From the NCBI RefSeq assembly GCF_002575655.3, contig NC_053037.3, forward strand, positions 444,137,793 through 444,201,792: DNA of 64,000 nt, read 5' to 3'. The notes beneath the pieces are model-generated. The model ran no database searches and was not told where the DNA came from. It worked only from the letters and a program-made list of their open reading frames with translations. The translations under genes were made by a program, and so were the position numbers. Shown piece by piece: positions 1-11,479 of this stretch; the stretch's first letter is position 1, and each line of letters begins with the position of its first letter. The stretch comes from Aegilops tauschii subsp. strangulata. Taxonomy: Eukaryota > Streptophyta > Magnoliopsida > Poales > Poaceae.

Positions 1-3000
1 AATGCACTAAATATAGAGCTTGTTCCTCTTTGGAGTTCACAATTGTCAGCGTACTTCCTTGGTGATGGCGACCCTTCCTTTGTGCCGCTCACAATTGTCG
101 GGGTACCATTCCTATAAGTCTTGAGATTCCTCCACTGGAATGTTTGAACGTTAATTATTTGTAAGGAGGTTAAATTACAATCTATGTGACATTCATATTA
201 GCCTCCTAGCCATGTCAACAAAAGGAATAAGTGGATACAAACAGCCTAAGGATAAGCTATCCATGGATGCTATAAATTACATGGATGATCAAATGGTGAA
301 AGCAATTGTAGAGAAGCAATATAGGAACATGTGTCCATCTTCTCCTAGGATGTTAGATAAACTTTTGTGATGTCATTCCCTTGGCCACTAAGTGATATAA
401 GTATCGTCCCTCACACCCCACATGCTGACCGTCGACAAATGAATCATTCCCAAACACATTATTGTTCTCTAGATGTACATTATAAGCACATTGCCTTTCG
501 GTAAGATCTGAGGAGATGTGAAAACAGATCATTTTATTGCTCTTTCAGCTTGATTGTATAAAAACGTGGAAAATAGTAATGACTTTTTCATTGGCGTTTT
601 GCAGCAATAAAATGGTAGTGGTAGTGTAGAACAGAGACATACAGAGTATATCATGTTTTATTTTCTAAACTTAAAAGGATAATTTATAATGAAGAATAGA
701 AATTCATACAAATGCCTCAATTTTTCAGAACTTCCTCAGAATGAGAACAGAAGGACGCTTTATTTTTCTTGCATTTGCCGTAGAAAAATTCTTAAATATA
801 GAGCTAAAGCTAGAATTTTGACTTCTAAAATCTGAAGATGACACAAGTGACTGAGTACACATGACACACTGAACGATTAGATCATCCATCATGTACTCAA
901 CGCATAGCGAGACAACGAAAAAGAACACTTGCAACGCATGACATCTATGTCATGATGGATGAGAGATGCGTTTATAAAAATATAAGTATTTCTGATAATG
1001 TACTGTCACAGGATATGTAGCATGCCATATTTTCTGGGCTGTTTGTCGATTCACAGCCTGCACACATATATGCAGATTGATTTATGTAACAAAAAATTTA
1101 GACAGAGAAATACCATACAAACAGTAACAAAATCACATTAGAAATAAACAGAGTATATAATTTCAGAAGAAAAAATTGTTTGCAATAGCTTTTTCAAATT
1201 AAATTAGCAAAAAAAAAAAGATACAGTGATCAGTTGATTGTACGTGTGTTAACTGAATGCCATCTTGCAATAGTGACTTCCTGTAACTCTCACTTGCAAA
1301 ACTCTACATGTTGTAACCATACAACACTATAGTTATGTATTGATTTTAGCAAATAAAGCTATTCTATTACATCGGATGAATCTCCATAATAAAATTTACC
1401 ATAACCAGATTCTCCATGAATAATTCAGTTCACTTGTCAAGAGAAAGTAAAAAAACTAAATATGTATAGTATGATTGGAAGATAATCAGAAAAGGGAGCA
1501 TTAAATATCCCAGGACCAAACTTGCAAGATTTTCAGCTTGAAAGTAAACATTCCACTTTCAATACCAACTAAAGTACTCCTGATTCCCTATTCAGTTTAG
1601 GTTAGCCATCAGAGCAACCCAAACTGGTGGAGATACAGCAAACCAGAACATAGCCTCTTAAATTATTTGTTATAAGGTTGTGATTCCATGATGTTATATA
1701 GTGTGTGATATAAAAGGCTTCTTCATCATTCTCTGAACCCTTGGAAGCCTAATCGTGGCACTGAAAAATTGTTTAGAACTAACAATAACTGTTACCAAAG
1801 GAAAAACGACCTAGAAGTCCATACAATTCCTGTTTATTGGTTTACTCTGAATCAGAGAAGCAGCAGCAGACTGAGGTTCAGAGAGGAAGCGGAGCAGCAA
1901 CAGTTTGGGTTCAGAGAAGATTAGGAACAACAGTTCGTTGGAGGAGAGGTACAGAGTGCAGCATCAGAGAGCAGAAGCAGCAGGTTACGGGCGGCAGCAA
2001 AGGATCAGAAGCAGAGATGTGTTCGAGGGAGAAGAAGAGCAGCAGCCAGCGGGCGAGGAGATTCGGTGAAGAACTTGGGGGACACACGACAGCAGAGGTC
2101 TTGGAGATGAGCTGCGGTGGCCTTCGCCAAGAACCAGAGACCAGCGCCCCTTCGTCTGGTGGTTTTAGCTTTTCTTCCTGACCACCCTCACCGATGTTTT
2201 CAGTGTTCACCTAATCCTAATGTGTTCAATCACAATGCGATGAATTGAGCCACTGCACAACATGCCTTTGAGGGGCAGACGGGTTGAGGAACTTGGTCAT
2301 GAGAGTCAGTTCAGGACATATGACATCAATAAGGGTTAGCCAGTTCAAGGAACTGGGCCGCGGGAAATATGGGGATGCTACACAAACTTGAAGTGCTATA
2401 GAATGCAAATATTTTACCATTTCAGAGTGCACATATGCGTTGCAGATGTTTTAAGAAGGATGAGTTTCACATCTGAATAATGTAGATACAGATTAGTAAC
2501 ATGATCAAGAAGGTACCTCACTGCAGCAAAGATGGTCAACATCTCTTTCATCAGTCGAGTCGTTGCTTGCTAGATTTGTTCTTAAGAAGCCAAATGATAA
2601 CAAATAAAATACTTGCAACTAAATTAGAGATTTAAAAGGACAGAAGAATGAACATAAGAAGTAGTATAGTTCAGAAACAATTAAGTGTGTGCTTCCTGTA
2701 TTAAGTTTGATCCTATGATGATCCATATCACATTGTACACTGCACGAGGGAATCGGTGGTTTATACAAACCACTTAATTGTTCAGAGCAGTAGGTATTCT
2801 AACCACATCTCTAATATGTTAGAACCCACAACTAAATCTAGGGTGCTGCTCATAAGGATAATTTCTGTAGTTGCACAGAGAGTGAAGGAGGTCCTTTGGT
2901 TGTAGTATGTGTGAATCTTTCTTTTCTGAGATCATGTGTATCCAAATAATTTCCAACTCCCAAACATTTGCTCGGTGACGGACTAAACAAAAAAATGTTT

Positions 3001-3120
3001 GCAGTTATAAGATATAAATGTTTGTCACATTATTCACGTAAAAAGCTACTTTGCAAGCCTATCTTCTTCATATTCAGAGAGTAGATAAATGAAACATTGG
3101 AGTTGACGGATATCTAGAAA
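1..3120. other. Unassigned AT-rich sequence
   Basis: I recognise no gene or named repeat here. A 52-codon ORF starts with ATG at 212 and stops at 370 (+), but it has no recognisable domain. Serine/glutamine-rich ORFs overlap on both strands at about 1837-2210 and look like purine-rich low-complexity sequence rather than coding DNA. Confidence 0.4.
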
Positions 3121-3124
3121 CATA

Positions 3125-3198
3125 CTCCCTCTGTAACATGATAAGCGAGAACATAATACATCATCCAAGAAACGTTTTATATTTGTTTACAAAGGGAG
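3125..3198. mobile_element. Rearranged Stowaway-type MITE
   Basis: The left terminus reads CTCCCTCTGTAA and the right terminus ends GTTTACAAAGGGAG. These are inverted Stowaway (Tc1/Mariner) ends, flanked by TA on both sides (3123-3124 and 3199-3200). The interior is abnormal: 37 bp at 3137-3173 are an exact copy of the sequence just outside the element at 3201-3237. Almost all of the usual MITE interior is gone. Confidence 0.7.
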
Positions 3199-3237
3199 TA
3201 CATGATAAGCGAGAACATAATACATCATCCAAGAAAC
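3137..3237. repeat. Perfect 37-bp direct repeat, one copy inside the MITE
   Basis: Copies lie at 3137-3173 and 3201-3237 and both begin CATGATAAGCGAGAAC. The second copy directly follows the TA at the right end of the MITE; the first replaces the MITE interior. See the matching finding for a possible mechanism. Confidence 0.9.
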
Positions 3238-3909
3238 TGAATACTTGAGCACTCCCAACTGATGTTTCCTTTGAGGATGTGTGTGATATTCTGGTCCCAA
3301 CTTGCATTGTTGTTTTTTTGTGTTGAAATATGAAAGCTCTACCGAAAGCACAACAGGCCAAGCAGATGGCGGTAATAGTATTACCCATTTAAAATTATCC
3401 TCCTATAACTGAAATATTTATCTTAGACCTATCCAGCAAACTATGTGTCATGTGTCTTTCATAAAAAATTTCCAAAGAAACATTGCAGATCAAGCAAGAT
3501 AATTTATATAATCTCACATAAAGGAAAGCATCCATCCTTTCATTTGGTCGGCCACCTTTATTTCAGGAAGTATAACCAGGAAATTGATCGTAGTTGTCAG
3601 ATGCTCATAATTCAATTCATTTTTATCTGCAAGGCTGTATAAAAGGCTTTTTTCGCGGGGTTGTATAAAAGGCTCTTGATTAGGCTAGTAGCAGAACTTA
3701 CTAATGTGTGTGCCCGTCGATCGGCTTGTATGTATCAGTAGATGTGCATACATGCAGGACTATGACTTTGCATATCTATGTGGCATCACAGAATGAACTC
3801 ATTATCCATCATGCTAGACATTTTGTCAAGAGCCAATGTAATTAAGACGTGCTAGGAGCAAACCTGGAGCTTGAGTCCATCAGCAGGGCGGCCCTGTTTA
3901 AGATTCAGG

Positions 3910-4281
3910 TCAGTAAATCCCCAAGCTCATTTTTATAACCTTCTGCCTCTTCCTTCGTTGTTGAATCAACCGATCAATGGACTTGGTCTGTCTAGTCTGT
4001 CGATCCATGCTCCCAGTGGCTGTCACTTCCTCAAATAATCGGGCTTCCACAACATCCTGCACCATGGCATGCGCCTCCGCCCTCGCATCCACCTTACCCT
4101 CTTGTTCCCGGTCAACATGTTCAGGCAGTAAAGCATCAACCATGACCTCCTCAACGGCCTCGCCCATGTCGCTGTCATCAACGATCTCGACGACGCGCTC
4201 CACCGGCACCTTCGACGTGCCCCCCCTTCTTCTCCTCCTCGGCCCAGCATGAAGGCCTGCATCGACGAAGCTCCGGATCAA
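3910..4281 (-). CDS. Hypothetical 123-residue ORF
   Basis: An open frame of 123 codons on the minus strand. The product has a basic arginine-rich stretch near the N-terminus (about residues 16-20), then an acidic middle rich in valine and glutamate (VVEIVDDSD, about residues 30-40), and a basic C-terminus with QQRRKRQK. I do not recognise the family. A plus-strand frame also stays open across much of it, and GC content is locally raised, so it may be a shadow or an exon remnant. No splice partners could be assigned. It lies about 0.6 kb left of the gypsy element. Confidence 0.25.
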   Translation of the reverse strand: MIRSFVDAGLHAGPRRRRRGGTSKVPVERVVEIVDDSDMGEAVEEVMVDALLPEHVDREQEGKVDARAEAHAMVQDVVEARLFEEVTATGSMDRQTRQTKSIDRLIQQRRKRQKVIKMSLGIY

Positions 4282-4619
4282 GGTTTTCTCTCTGATAAAT
4301 CAAGCAGTCCTAATCTCTCTGAAAAATCCTCAATTTACATGTTCTCCTTCCTCCCCAGCCATGGCCAAGACTATACTCCTCCTCCTTTCATTGAAGGGAC
4401 CTTCTCAGCCATGTCATTTATCTACAATCGGAAAAATCAAGGTAAATAATACAGATTTATTTTCTTCAAGAGATAGTATAACATGGGACAATCAGATGGA
4501 CAGAAAGATGCAGTACTCACATCAAAGATAAAGCTCATGAACATTGGCTTGGACAAGCACACAAACACCTTGTGTGCAAAAAATAACAGAGAACATCCAC
4601 AAGCTATGACCAGCTAAAT

Positions 4620-4855
4620 CTATCCCTGTTGATGAGAAGCATCAGTTGAGGTGGAGGGCAGTGCAGAGGGGACGGTGAGGTCGCCGGCGAGTGCAACAAC
4701 GATCGGCTGGTGGTGGGCCTTGTCCTCGATGCGCTGGAGGGGCGTCTCCCTCGAGCACAGGACGAGGAGGTAGGGGACAAGCTACAGGAACTCCATGGTG
4801 GAGGTCATGGCGGGTTCGGCGGCGCCGGTCGCCGGACGACGCGCGAGGGAGGCCA
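4620..4855. other. GC-rich sequence interrupted by the gypsy element (left part)
   Basis: This GC-rich stretch continues at 10021-10169 on the far side of the retrotransposon once one copy of GGCCA is removed. On the minus strand it reads through in places like exon sequence, but a stop codon interrupts it. It could be a degenerate gene edge or another repeat. No function is assigned. Confidence 0.35.
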
Positions 4856-5192
4856 TGTCACACCCTACTATCAGATCAGGGGGATTTGGGAGATGAACAC
4901 CAACTAGGGTTTCGATCTGATCTGTATTGACTCGAATATGCTAGGTATATTCCTCACAGAGGGAGGTTTAAATGTATACAATATTTTGGATTGATCTTAA
5001 CTGAAATGAATCCTTACAAACACGCTGCGCTGGCTTATATATAGCCTTTTCAGAAACGGAACAGTAACGGTGACAAATGAAACGGTACAGTAACGGTGAG
5101 CAAATGCGAGCCGTTAGATCTTCATAGCTTGAGCTGCTTTCGACCGTACGATAACTGAACCCACTTGTGCTGAATCTTCTTAGGTCCTGACA
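4856..5192 (-). repeat. Gypsy 3' LTR (left copy)
   Basis: 337 bp, TGTCA...TGACA on the plus strand, so TG...CA in either orientation. A TATATATAAG-type promoter motif is readable on the minus strand around 5034-5048. It is matched by the right LTR at 9685-10020. Confidence 0.95.
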
Positions 5193-5203
5193 ATGCCCCC
5201 TCG
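5193..5203 (-). other. Gypsy polypurine tract
   Basis: On the minus strand the purine-rich CGAGGGGGCAT abuts the start of the 3' LTR, the expected place for plus-strand DNA priming. Confidence 0.75.
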
Positions 5204-5220
5204 AAAAAACGAACTTGTCC

Positions 5221-5605
5221 TCAAGGAGTAATCTTGTTTTGGCGCCAGCCTTCTATTGTTTGCTTGAAGAAATGAGGGAAGGTATGCTTGATGAAGTCTG
5301 CATCTTCCCAAGAAGAGTCGTCAGGAGGGAGATTTTCCCATTGAACAAGCCATTGGATCACTGGAAGATTGTTCCTAGGTATCAGACGCGTCTGTAACAC
5401 CAACACCGGCTCTTGCTTGATGTGTCCATCCTTTGTGACCAATGGAAGATTTTCGCAGGGAACCACGGTCGGACCAATGTGTCGTTTAAGCTCACTAACA
5501 TGAAAGACCGGATGTATCTTTGTCCCCTCAGGAAGAAGCAAGTGGTAAGCCACATTTCCCACTTTGTGCAGGATTTTGAACGGACCATAAAACTTACTCT
5601 GAAGC
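5221..5605 (-). pseudogene. Integrase C-terminal domain remnant of the gypsy element
   Basis: The minus-strand frame includes HPVFHVSELKRHIG, typical of the integrase C-terminal module of plant gypsy elements. A chromo-like segment follows: VQWENLPPDDSSWEDADFI, with its conserved tryptophan and acidic residues. Upstream codons read KFYGPFKI, a further family motif. The zinc-binding HHCC and catalytic DDE parts that should precede it are absent. Sequence related to the segment just after RNase H ends near 5610-5625 and joins this domain directly. The frame is closed at the junction, so no functional integrase can be made from this copy. Confidence 0.85.
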
Positions 5606-8066
5606 TTAATATGGAAAGAGTTTATATTTTAACTCTTCCACATTGTCAATATAGATTTTCCCTTTATGTCTGACCAGTCCATTGTGGAGTGAGTCATGTT
5701 TCACTTTCAGTTGAGGTGCTAACAGGAGTTTTTCCAAAAGTTCCTTGGTTTTGTTGTCTTGAAGATAGGATTTTCCACCTCACTAGTCAATTGAGGAGTA
5801 ACCAGAGATATTGCATTGATTTGATATTTCCTGGACAGAGCATCAGCTACAATATTCTCCTTTCCTTTTTATATTTCAATGTGAAATCAAACTCAAGCAA
5901 TTTGAGCATCGGTTTGTGTTGAATGCCAGTAGAGAGTTTCTGGTCAGTCATAAACTTCAGACTCTGATGGTCTGTTCTGATCACTAATTTGTGCCCCACA
6001 AAATAGTGTCTCCATCTTTTCAAAGCTTCCACTATAGCCAGAGCTTCCTTTTCATATGTGGAAAGGGCAGCATTTCTAGGGCAGAGGTTTGAGCTATAGT
6101 AAGCAATGGCTTTTCCATTTTGCATAATCACTGCTCCTAATCCAGTACCAGAGGTATCAGTTTCCAGTGTGAAAGGAATGGAGAAATCTGGCAGAGCAAG
6201 GACTGGTGCAGTGATTAGGGCTTGTTTGAGAGTTTGGAATGCTTGATCTTGGAGATATGTCCAATGGAAATTGTCCTTCTTGAGTAGATCATGTAATGGT
6301 CTAGCAATAGGACCAAAATCCTTGACAAATCTTCTGTAATAACCACACAATCCTAGAAATCCCCTCAATTGAGTGACAGTAGTAGGAGTGGGCCAATCAG
6401 CTACAGCTTCAATCTTTGCTGGGTCAGTAGCAACTCCATCAACAGATATGATGTGCCCCAAATACTCCACCTGTTGGACAGCAAACAGACACTTGGACAT
6501 CTTCACAAATAACTGCTCCTTTTTGAGGATATCCAAGATGATTTCCACGTGCTTCACATGTTCTTCCAAAGTAGCACTAAAAATGAGGATATCATCAAAG
6601 AAAACTAGGAAAAAAACTCTGAGATAAGGAGCTAGAATTTTGTTCATGAGAGCTTGAAAAGTTCCAGGTGCATTGGCCAGTCCAAAAGGCATCACTAAAT
6701 ATTCAAAATGCCCAAAATGAGTAATAAAAGCAGTTTTGTGAATGCCCTTTTCACTCATCCTAATTTGGTGGTATCCAGATCTGAGGTCCAATTTAGTGAA
6801 GAATTTTGCTCCATGTAATTCATCCAATAAATCCTCAATTACTGGAATTGGAAACTTGTTCTTCACTGTCAGGGCATTTAATTTTCTGAAATCCTGACAC
6901 AACCTCCAGGTGTTGTCCTTTTTTGCAACTAAAATGGCAGGAGCAGCATAAGGACTTTGGCTCTCTCTAATAACTCTATTAATCAGGAGTTTTTGTATTT
7001 GGTATTCCATCTCATGTCTTTGCTTATGAGGTATTCTGTAGGGCCTGGAAGCAGGTGGTACTGACCCTGGTTGCAAAGGAATTTCATGATCACAAGATCT
7101 AACAGGTGGGAGGCCCTTAGGTTCTGCAAATACCTCGGGATATTTTTGCAACAGTTCACTTATGGACAGGGGAATGTGAGTACTTGCTAAAAACTTGTAG
7201 TTACTGCAATCAGACTGTTTCTGGGTGGAAATGGCAGTTGTAGGTTTAGCTATAGTGCTCATTTCTGCTGTTTTTGCCCCCTTTTGTTCAGCTGGTATTT
7301 CAACTACAACACTGTTTCCAGTAACTGTAGGGACAGTACTAGCTTGTTTTGCTGCTGTAACTGTTGCTATATTACTGGACTTCTTGGGCTTTTCCAGCGT
7401 TGTGTTGATTAAGTAGAGAGCAAAACCTGTTGCCCCTTTTTGCAGAATTTTGCACATTTCTTCTCCATCCACTTCTATGGCATTAGCAATAGTGTCACAT
7501 GTTGGTAAGGTAACAGGGTACTTCCTATCCTTGTATACAGTGATTGATCTTTGTACATGATCAAAAGAGGTGGGACTATTCTTAGCAAGCCAGTCACAAC
7601 CTAGTACCACATCATGCCCTGACAGCTCCAATATTCTGAAAGTTTGCAGAAACTGGTGTTTGTTTGCAGTGAAGTATGTGTCAGGAATATAAGCTCCAGA
7701 CCACAACTTGCCCCAACCAGCTACAGATACAGATCTGCTTTTGTCCTTGAGGATGGTGCAAGATGTTTTTAGTGCAAATTGCAAGTTCATGAAGGTGGAA
7801 TTACTGCCAGAGTCTATCAAAGCAGCTGCTTGTTTTCCTCCTATTTGGATCAGTATAGATATGGTGTTTACACTATCTGGATCCATTGTTTTTGCAGAAA
7901 TTTTCATGCATTTTTCTTGCTTTTCAGTGGTTTCTTCTGTTTCCTCTTCTGAACCAATGTCACTACCCTCTGGTTGTTTAGTTGGTTCTTCTCCCGTGAG
8001 CATGTTTATCACTGGTGCTTGCTTGCACTTATGGCCATGAAACCAAACATCTCCACATCTCCAACA
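5606..8066 (-). pseudogene. Gypsy pol: protease, reverse transcriptase, RNase H
   Basis: One long frame (open from just after the TAA at 8067-8069 down to 5847) carries pol. It opens with a Cys/His zinc-knuckle-like motif (CWRCGDVW...HKC, 8064 downward) that belongs to the end of Gag. Counted from the GTG at 8012, an aspartic protease site LIDSGS lies near residues 65-70, RT motifs near 355-480 and RNase H near 612-700 (TDTSGTGLGAV; later TDHQSL). The RT catalytic box reads FFDD (471-474) where YxDD or FxDD is usual. A one-base loss near 5855 ends the frame early. The next frame continues the typical VADALSRK linker, and a second shift follows near 5767. Confidence 0.92.
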
Positions 8067-9376
8067 TTATCCTGGTTCTCTTGGTCTTTGAGTGTTAGCT
8101 GGTAACTTCTGATCAGACAGCTTTGTTTCTGCAGTGGTAGTTTTAAAAACATTGTAGTTGTTTTTCTGATAGCCACTGTTGGAAGTAAAAGAGGCCTTCT
8201 TAGGAGGAAGTGATTGCTCCATGTCCACTGCCAACCAATAGGCTTCAGTAAGTGTTGGAGGTCTCAGGGGTCTGAGTTGGAATTTGATATGAGATCTCAT
8301 TCCATTTACATAACACTTGATGAACCATTGTTCTGACAGAGATGGGTTTTCTTCCTGCATTTCTGCCATCAGCACTTCAAATTGGTCAGTATATTCTGCA
8401 ATGGTTAAGTTGCCCTGTTTAAAAGCATTAAACCTGTCAGCCAGATCATAAGAACTGGTGGGAGAAAATCTCTTCAGTATTTCTTCACAGAACTGTGGCC
8501 AAGTTGGATGTTTTTGAAGCAGTCCAGATCTTTTTAACCAAACATCAGCTCTGTCCAAAAAATAGAGTTGGGCCAATGAAACCTTATAGTCATTAGGAGT
8601 CCCTGACATTTGAAAATATTTCTCACACTGCCTAATCCATCCACGAGGGTTTTCCCCATCAAACCTAGGGAAATCCATCCTAGGACCTTTTGTAATGTTC
8701 TTGAGAAACTGGGTTCTCATTTCTTTTTCATAATTCCTGGAGTATTCATCCCAAATAACATTGACTTCAGGTGGATTTGACAGAGGAAAAGCTGAAGTGC
8801 GAGCAGTTTTCATGAGGGCAGTAGGACTGACTTGTTCAGATTGTATTTCTTGAGTGTTGCCCCTTTGGAATCCTGGAGGTGCTGATTTCTGTCCCATTTG
8901 AATAGGAGGTAATCTGTTTGCATTTATCTGAGTGTATTGTCTAGTTATCTCCTGTTCCAATAACAGTCTCTTTCTCAGTTCTTCTGTTAAGGGTCTTGTT
9001 GCTGTCTGATCTGGTACCTCCTTCTGCTGGTCACTGTTCGTCTGAATTCCATTTGCTTGTTCCACTCGAGGAGCAATTTGCTCTGTTTCTCTACCAGTTG
9101 TTGGGTTAGAGCTTGAGGCTCCTGAAGTACTGAGTGTCTTCAACACATCAGTGATGGTAGAAAGCCGCTCGCGAAGTGAAAACACTGCTTTCTGCACTGT
9201 TGTCATCACTGTAGTCATCTCATCCTGCTTGGAATTTGTGCCCTGTACTTCTTTCCGCAACAAATCCACTTCGCCACGGAGATCTGATGTTTCTTCACGA
9301 TTTGCGAGCAATCTTCCTTGAGTTGCATGATTTCGGCCAGATCTGCCTCATCGATGCTTGGCTTCGAACGTCCCAT
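8067..9376 (-). pseudogene. Gypsy gag
   Basis: The main frame (9311-8067) encodes 414 residues. The N-terminus looks coiled-coil-like (heptads around EVDLLRKEVQG), followed by a proline/glutamine-rich linker. The plant retrotransposon Gag core is at about residues 205-365 (PRFDGENPRGWIRQCEKYF; later FKQGNLTIAEYTDQFE). The likely native start is the ATG at 9376-9374, whose frame joins the main frame only after a one-base shift near 9312. The frame ends at TAA (8069-8067). The very next codon begins the zinc knuckle, so this TAA is most simply a CAA-to-TAA nonsense change in a former gag-pol fusion. Confidence 0.9.
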
Positions 9377-9670
9377 GTTCAAATCACGCGAAGAAGAATT
9401 TTACCACCGCAAATTACGGCAACCCGATCCACGCAACCGAACCAGCCGCCTCCCACAAGATCGCCTCCAAAATAGCACCACTCGTGCACGTACCTGGGAT
9501 TTTACCATTGAGACAGGATGTCCCAGTAACCAGCACTGTCGTCCGAGCTGCCGTCGAATTTCACCGCCGCCTGCGCCACCGGTAACCGCCGCCGCCGAAT
9601 CAGGGTGGGAAAGGGAGGGAGAAAAAAAATCACCTACACCGATCGATCTCGCCGCCGAGGAAATGCCTTG

Positions 9671-9682
9671 CTCATGATACCA
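9671..9682 (-). other. Gypsy primer-binding site
   Basis: On the minus strand TGGTATCATGAG begins two bases inside the 5' LTR. It resembles the tRNA-Met complement used by many plant LTR elements, with a small deviation from the usual TGGTATCAGAGC. Confidence 0.75.
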
Positions 9683-9684
9683 AT

Positions 9685-10020
9685 TGTCACACCCTACTAT
9701 CAGATCAGGGGGATTTGGGAGATGAACACGAACTAGGGTTTCGATCTGATCTGTATTGACTCGAATATGCTAGGTATATTCCTCACAGAGGGAGGTTTAA
9801 TGTATACAATATTTTGGATTGATCTTAACTGGAATGAATCCTTACAAATGCACTGCGCTGGCTTATATATAGCCTTCTCAGAAATGGAACAGTAACGGCG
9901 ACAAATGAAACGGTACAGTAACGGTGAGCGAATGCGAGCCGTTAGATCTTCATGGCTTGAGCTGCTTTCGACCGTACGATAACTGAACCCACTTGTGCTG
10001 AATCTTCTTAGGTCCTGACA
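9685..10020 (-). repeat. Gypsy 5' LTR (right copy)
   Basis: 336 bp, matching 4856-5192 with about 10 substitutions and one single-base indel. It is followed by the target duplication GGCCA at 10021-10025. Confidence 0.95.
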
Positions 10021-10622
10021 GGCCAGGGAGGAGGCGCACAGGAGGAGGAGCTCGGGGTCGGGCGCTGGTAGTGGCGGCGGCACTCGGGCCTGGGCGGGCC
10101 AGATCTGGGCTCGAAACGTTTTTTTCTCACTTTAAAAAGGACCGCGGGTTGAATATCAAAAACCACAGGTGAAAGAACATGCGGTGCCCCCATGTTTGGT
10201 TTTGGTAATTGATGACAATCTCTATGGACTAATGGTTGCCTTGAGTTATATTTGAAGGATTTGTCCATAGGCATTTCTTGAAGTCCATGTGTTGGTTTCA
10301 AGGAGTTTATGTGGTGACCAAGGTGTTATTAAGGAATTATCCAAAGATTGGTCATGTGAGAGTAGAACTTATTGCAAGCATGTCTTGAAGAAGAAGATTG
10401 TGTGATCATTCATGTTTACCTTCAAGACATCATCCAAATGAAGAGAGTTGGAAAGAGTCAAGGTTGATCAAGACTAAGTCAAGAGTGAATCAAGTTGATC
10501 AACACACAAAGCGCACAAGATGTACCGAGAGGGATCAAGCGATCCCATGGTGTGGTAAGCATTGTCGATTACGCTTTGTGTACTAACCCATGATCTTCGT
10601 GAGAGTTCTTTGTGGGGTTAGG

Positions 10623-10895
10623 TTGCGGTGTGCAAGTTCAAGTGAAGCATCATGAAGAGATCAAATGCTTGAAGCTTGCCGTCCATTGTGGCGACAATGG
10701 ACTTGTGAAGATGTTGCGGTGTGCAAGTTCAAGTGAAGCATCATGAAGAGATCAAATGCTTGAAGCTTGCCGTCCATTGTGGCGACAATGGACTTGTGAA
10801 GATGTTGCGGTGCGCAAGTTCAAGTGAAGCATCATGACGAGATCAAATGCTTGAAGCTTGCCGTCCATTGTGGTGACAATGGACTGGTGAAGATG
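10623..10895. repeat. 91-bp tandem triplication inside solo LTR copy 1
   Basis: Units start at 10623, 10714 and 10805, each with TTGCGGTG(T/C)GCAAGTTC. The first two are nearly identical and the third carries a few changes. The other two LTR copies have a single unit at the matching place. Confidence 0.9.
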
Positions 10896-11479
10896 TGCGG
10901 AAGACTGGCTCACCCATAGTGGAGTATGGGGGAGCAATCAACTAGTCTTCATCGAGCCAACACAACCAAGAAAGGTGGTCCAACTTGAGGGAGTCAAGAT
11001 CGTCATCATCTAGCTCAAGTGGACCATGTGCAAGGCAAAGGTTTGCTCTTGATAGGTTTTCTATTTTACCGGTCTCATGATGGTAGTTGGGAGACCGGGT
11101 TATAGGATCGATTGCCGTACTATCAAGGGGGGCTCTCGATGAGTAGCTTGATCGTATCGTTCATAGAGAGCTCAAACCATTGCATCCTTGCATCATCTTT
11201 GTTGGTTCTTGTTTGGTTCTTCTCTTTGTGAGTTTTGGAGCTTATGGTCATCTTGATGACAAGCTCGAGTTCATCGAAAACGGAGTTCACTCGCATCTTC
11301 TATGATGTTTTCGATGTTGGAGGTTATGCCGGTTCTTCTCGGTTGGAGGTTTCACTCCTCTATTTTTTGGCATACCTCCCCTGCCTTCGCTGTTTTGATG
11401 CTACTCATCTTTCTCAATCCAACAAGCTTGAGTTTGCTCAATTCGGAGCTCATATGCAGAAGTTATGGCAGTTTTGGTT

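Larger units (their letters stand above)
4856..10020 (-). mobile_element. Full-length Ty3/gypsy retrotransposon, inactivated
   Basis: Two LTRs (4856-5192 and 9685-10020) bound the element, which is flanked by a perfect 5-bp target duplication GGCCA (4851-4855 and 10021-10025). Transcription is on the minus strand, so the right LTR is the 5' LTR. Order on that strand: primer-binding site, gag, protease, reverse transcriptase, RNase H, integrase C-terminal part, polypurine tract. That order, with integrase last, is Ty3/gypsy. The coding region is broken by a frameshift in the gag leader, a nonsense codon between gag and pol, two frameshifts after RNase H and loss of the integrase core. By eye the LTRs differ at about 10 substitutions and one indel (about 3 percent), so the insertion is not very recent. 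Confidence 0.95.

Noticed and set aside
1837..2210. Overlapping ORFs of 114 and 99 codons
   Set aside because: Frames are open on both strands because of purine-rich composition. There is no domain and no clear splice context.
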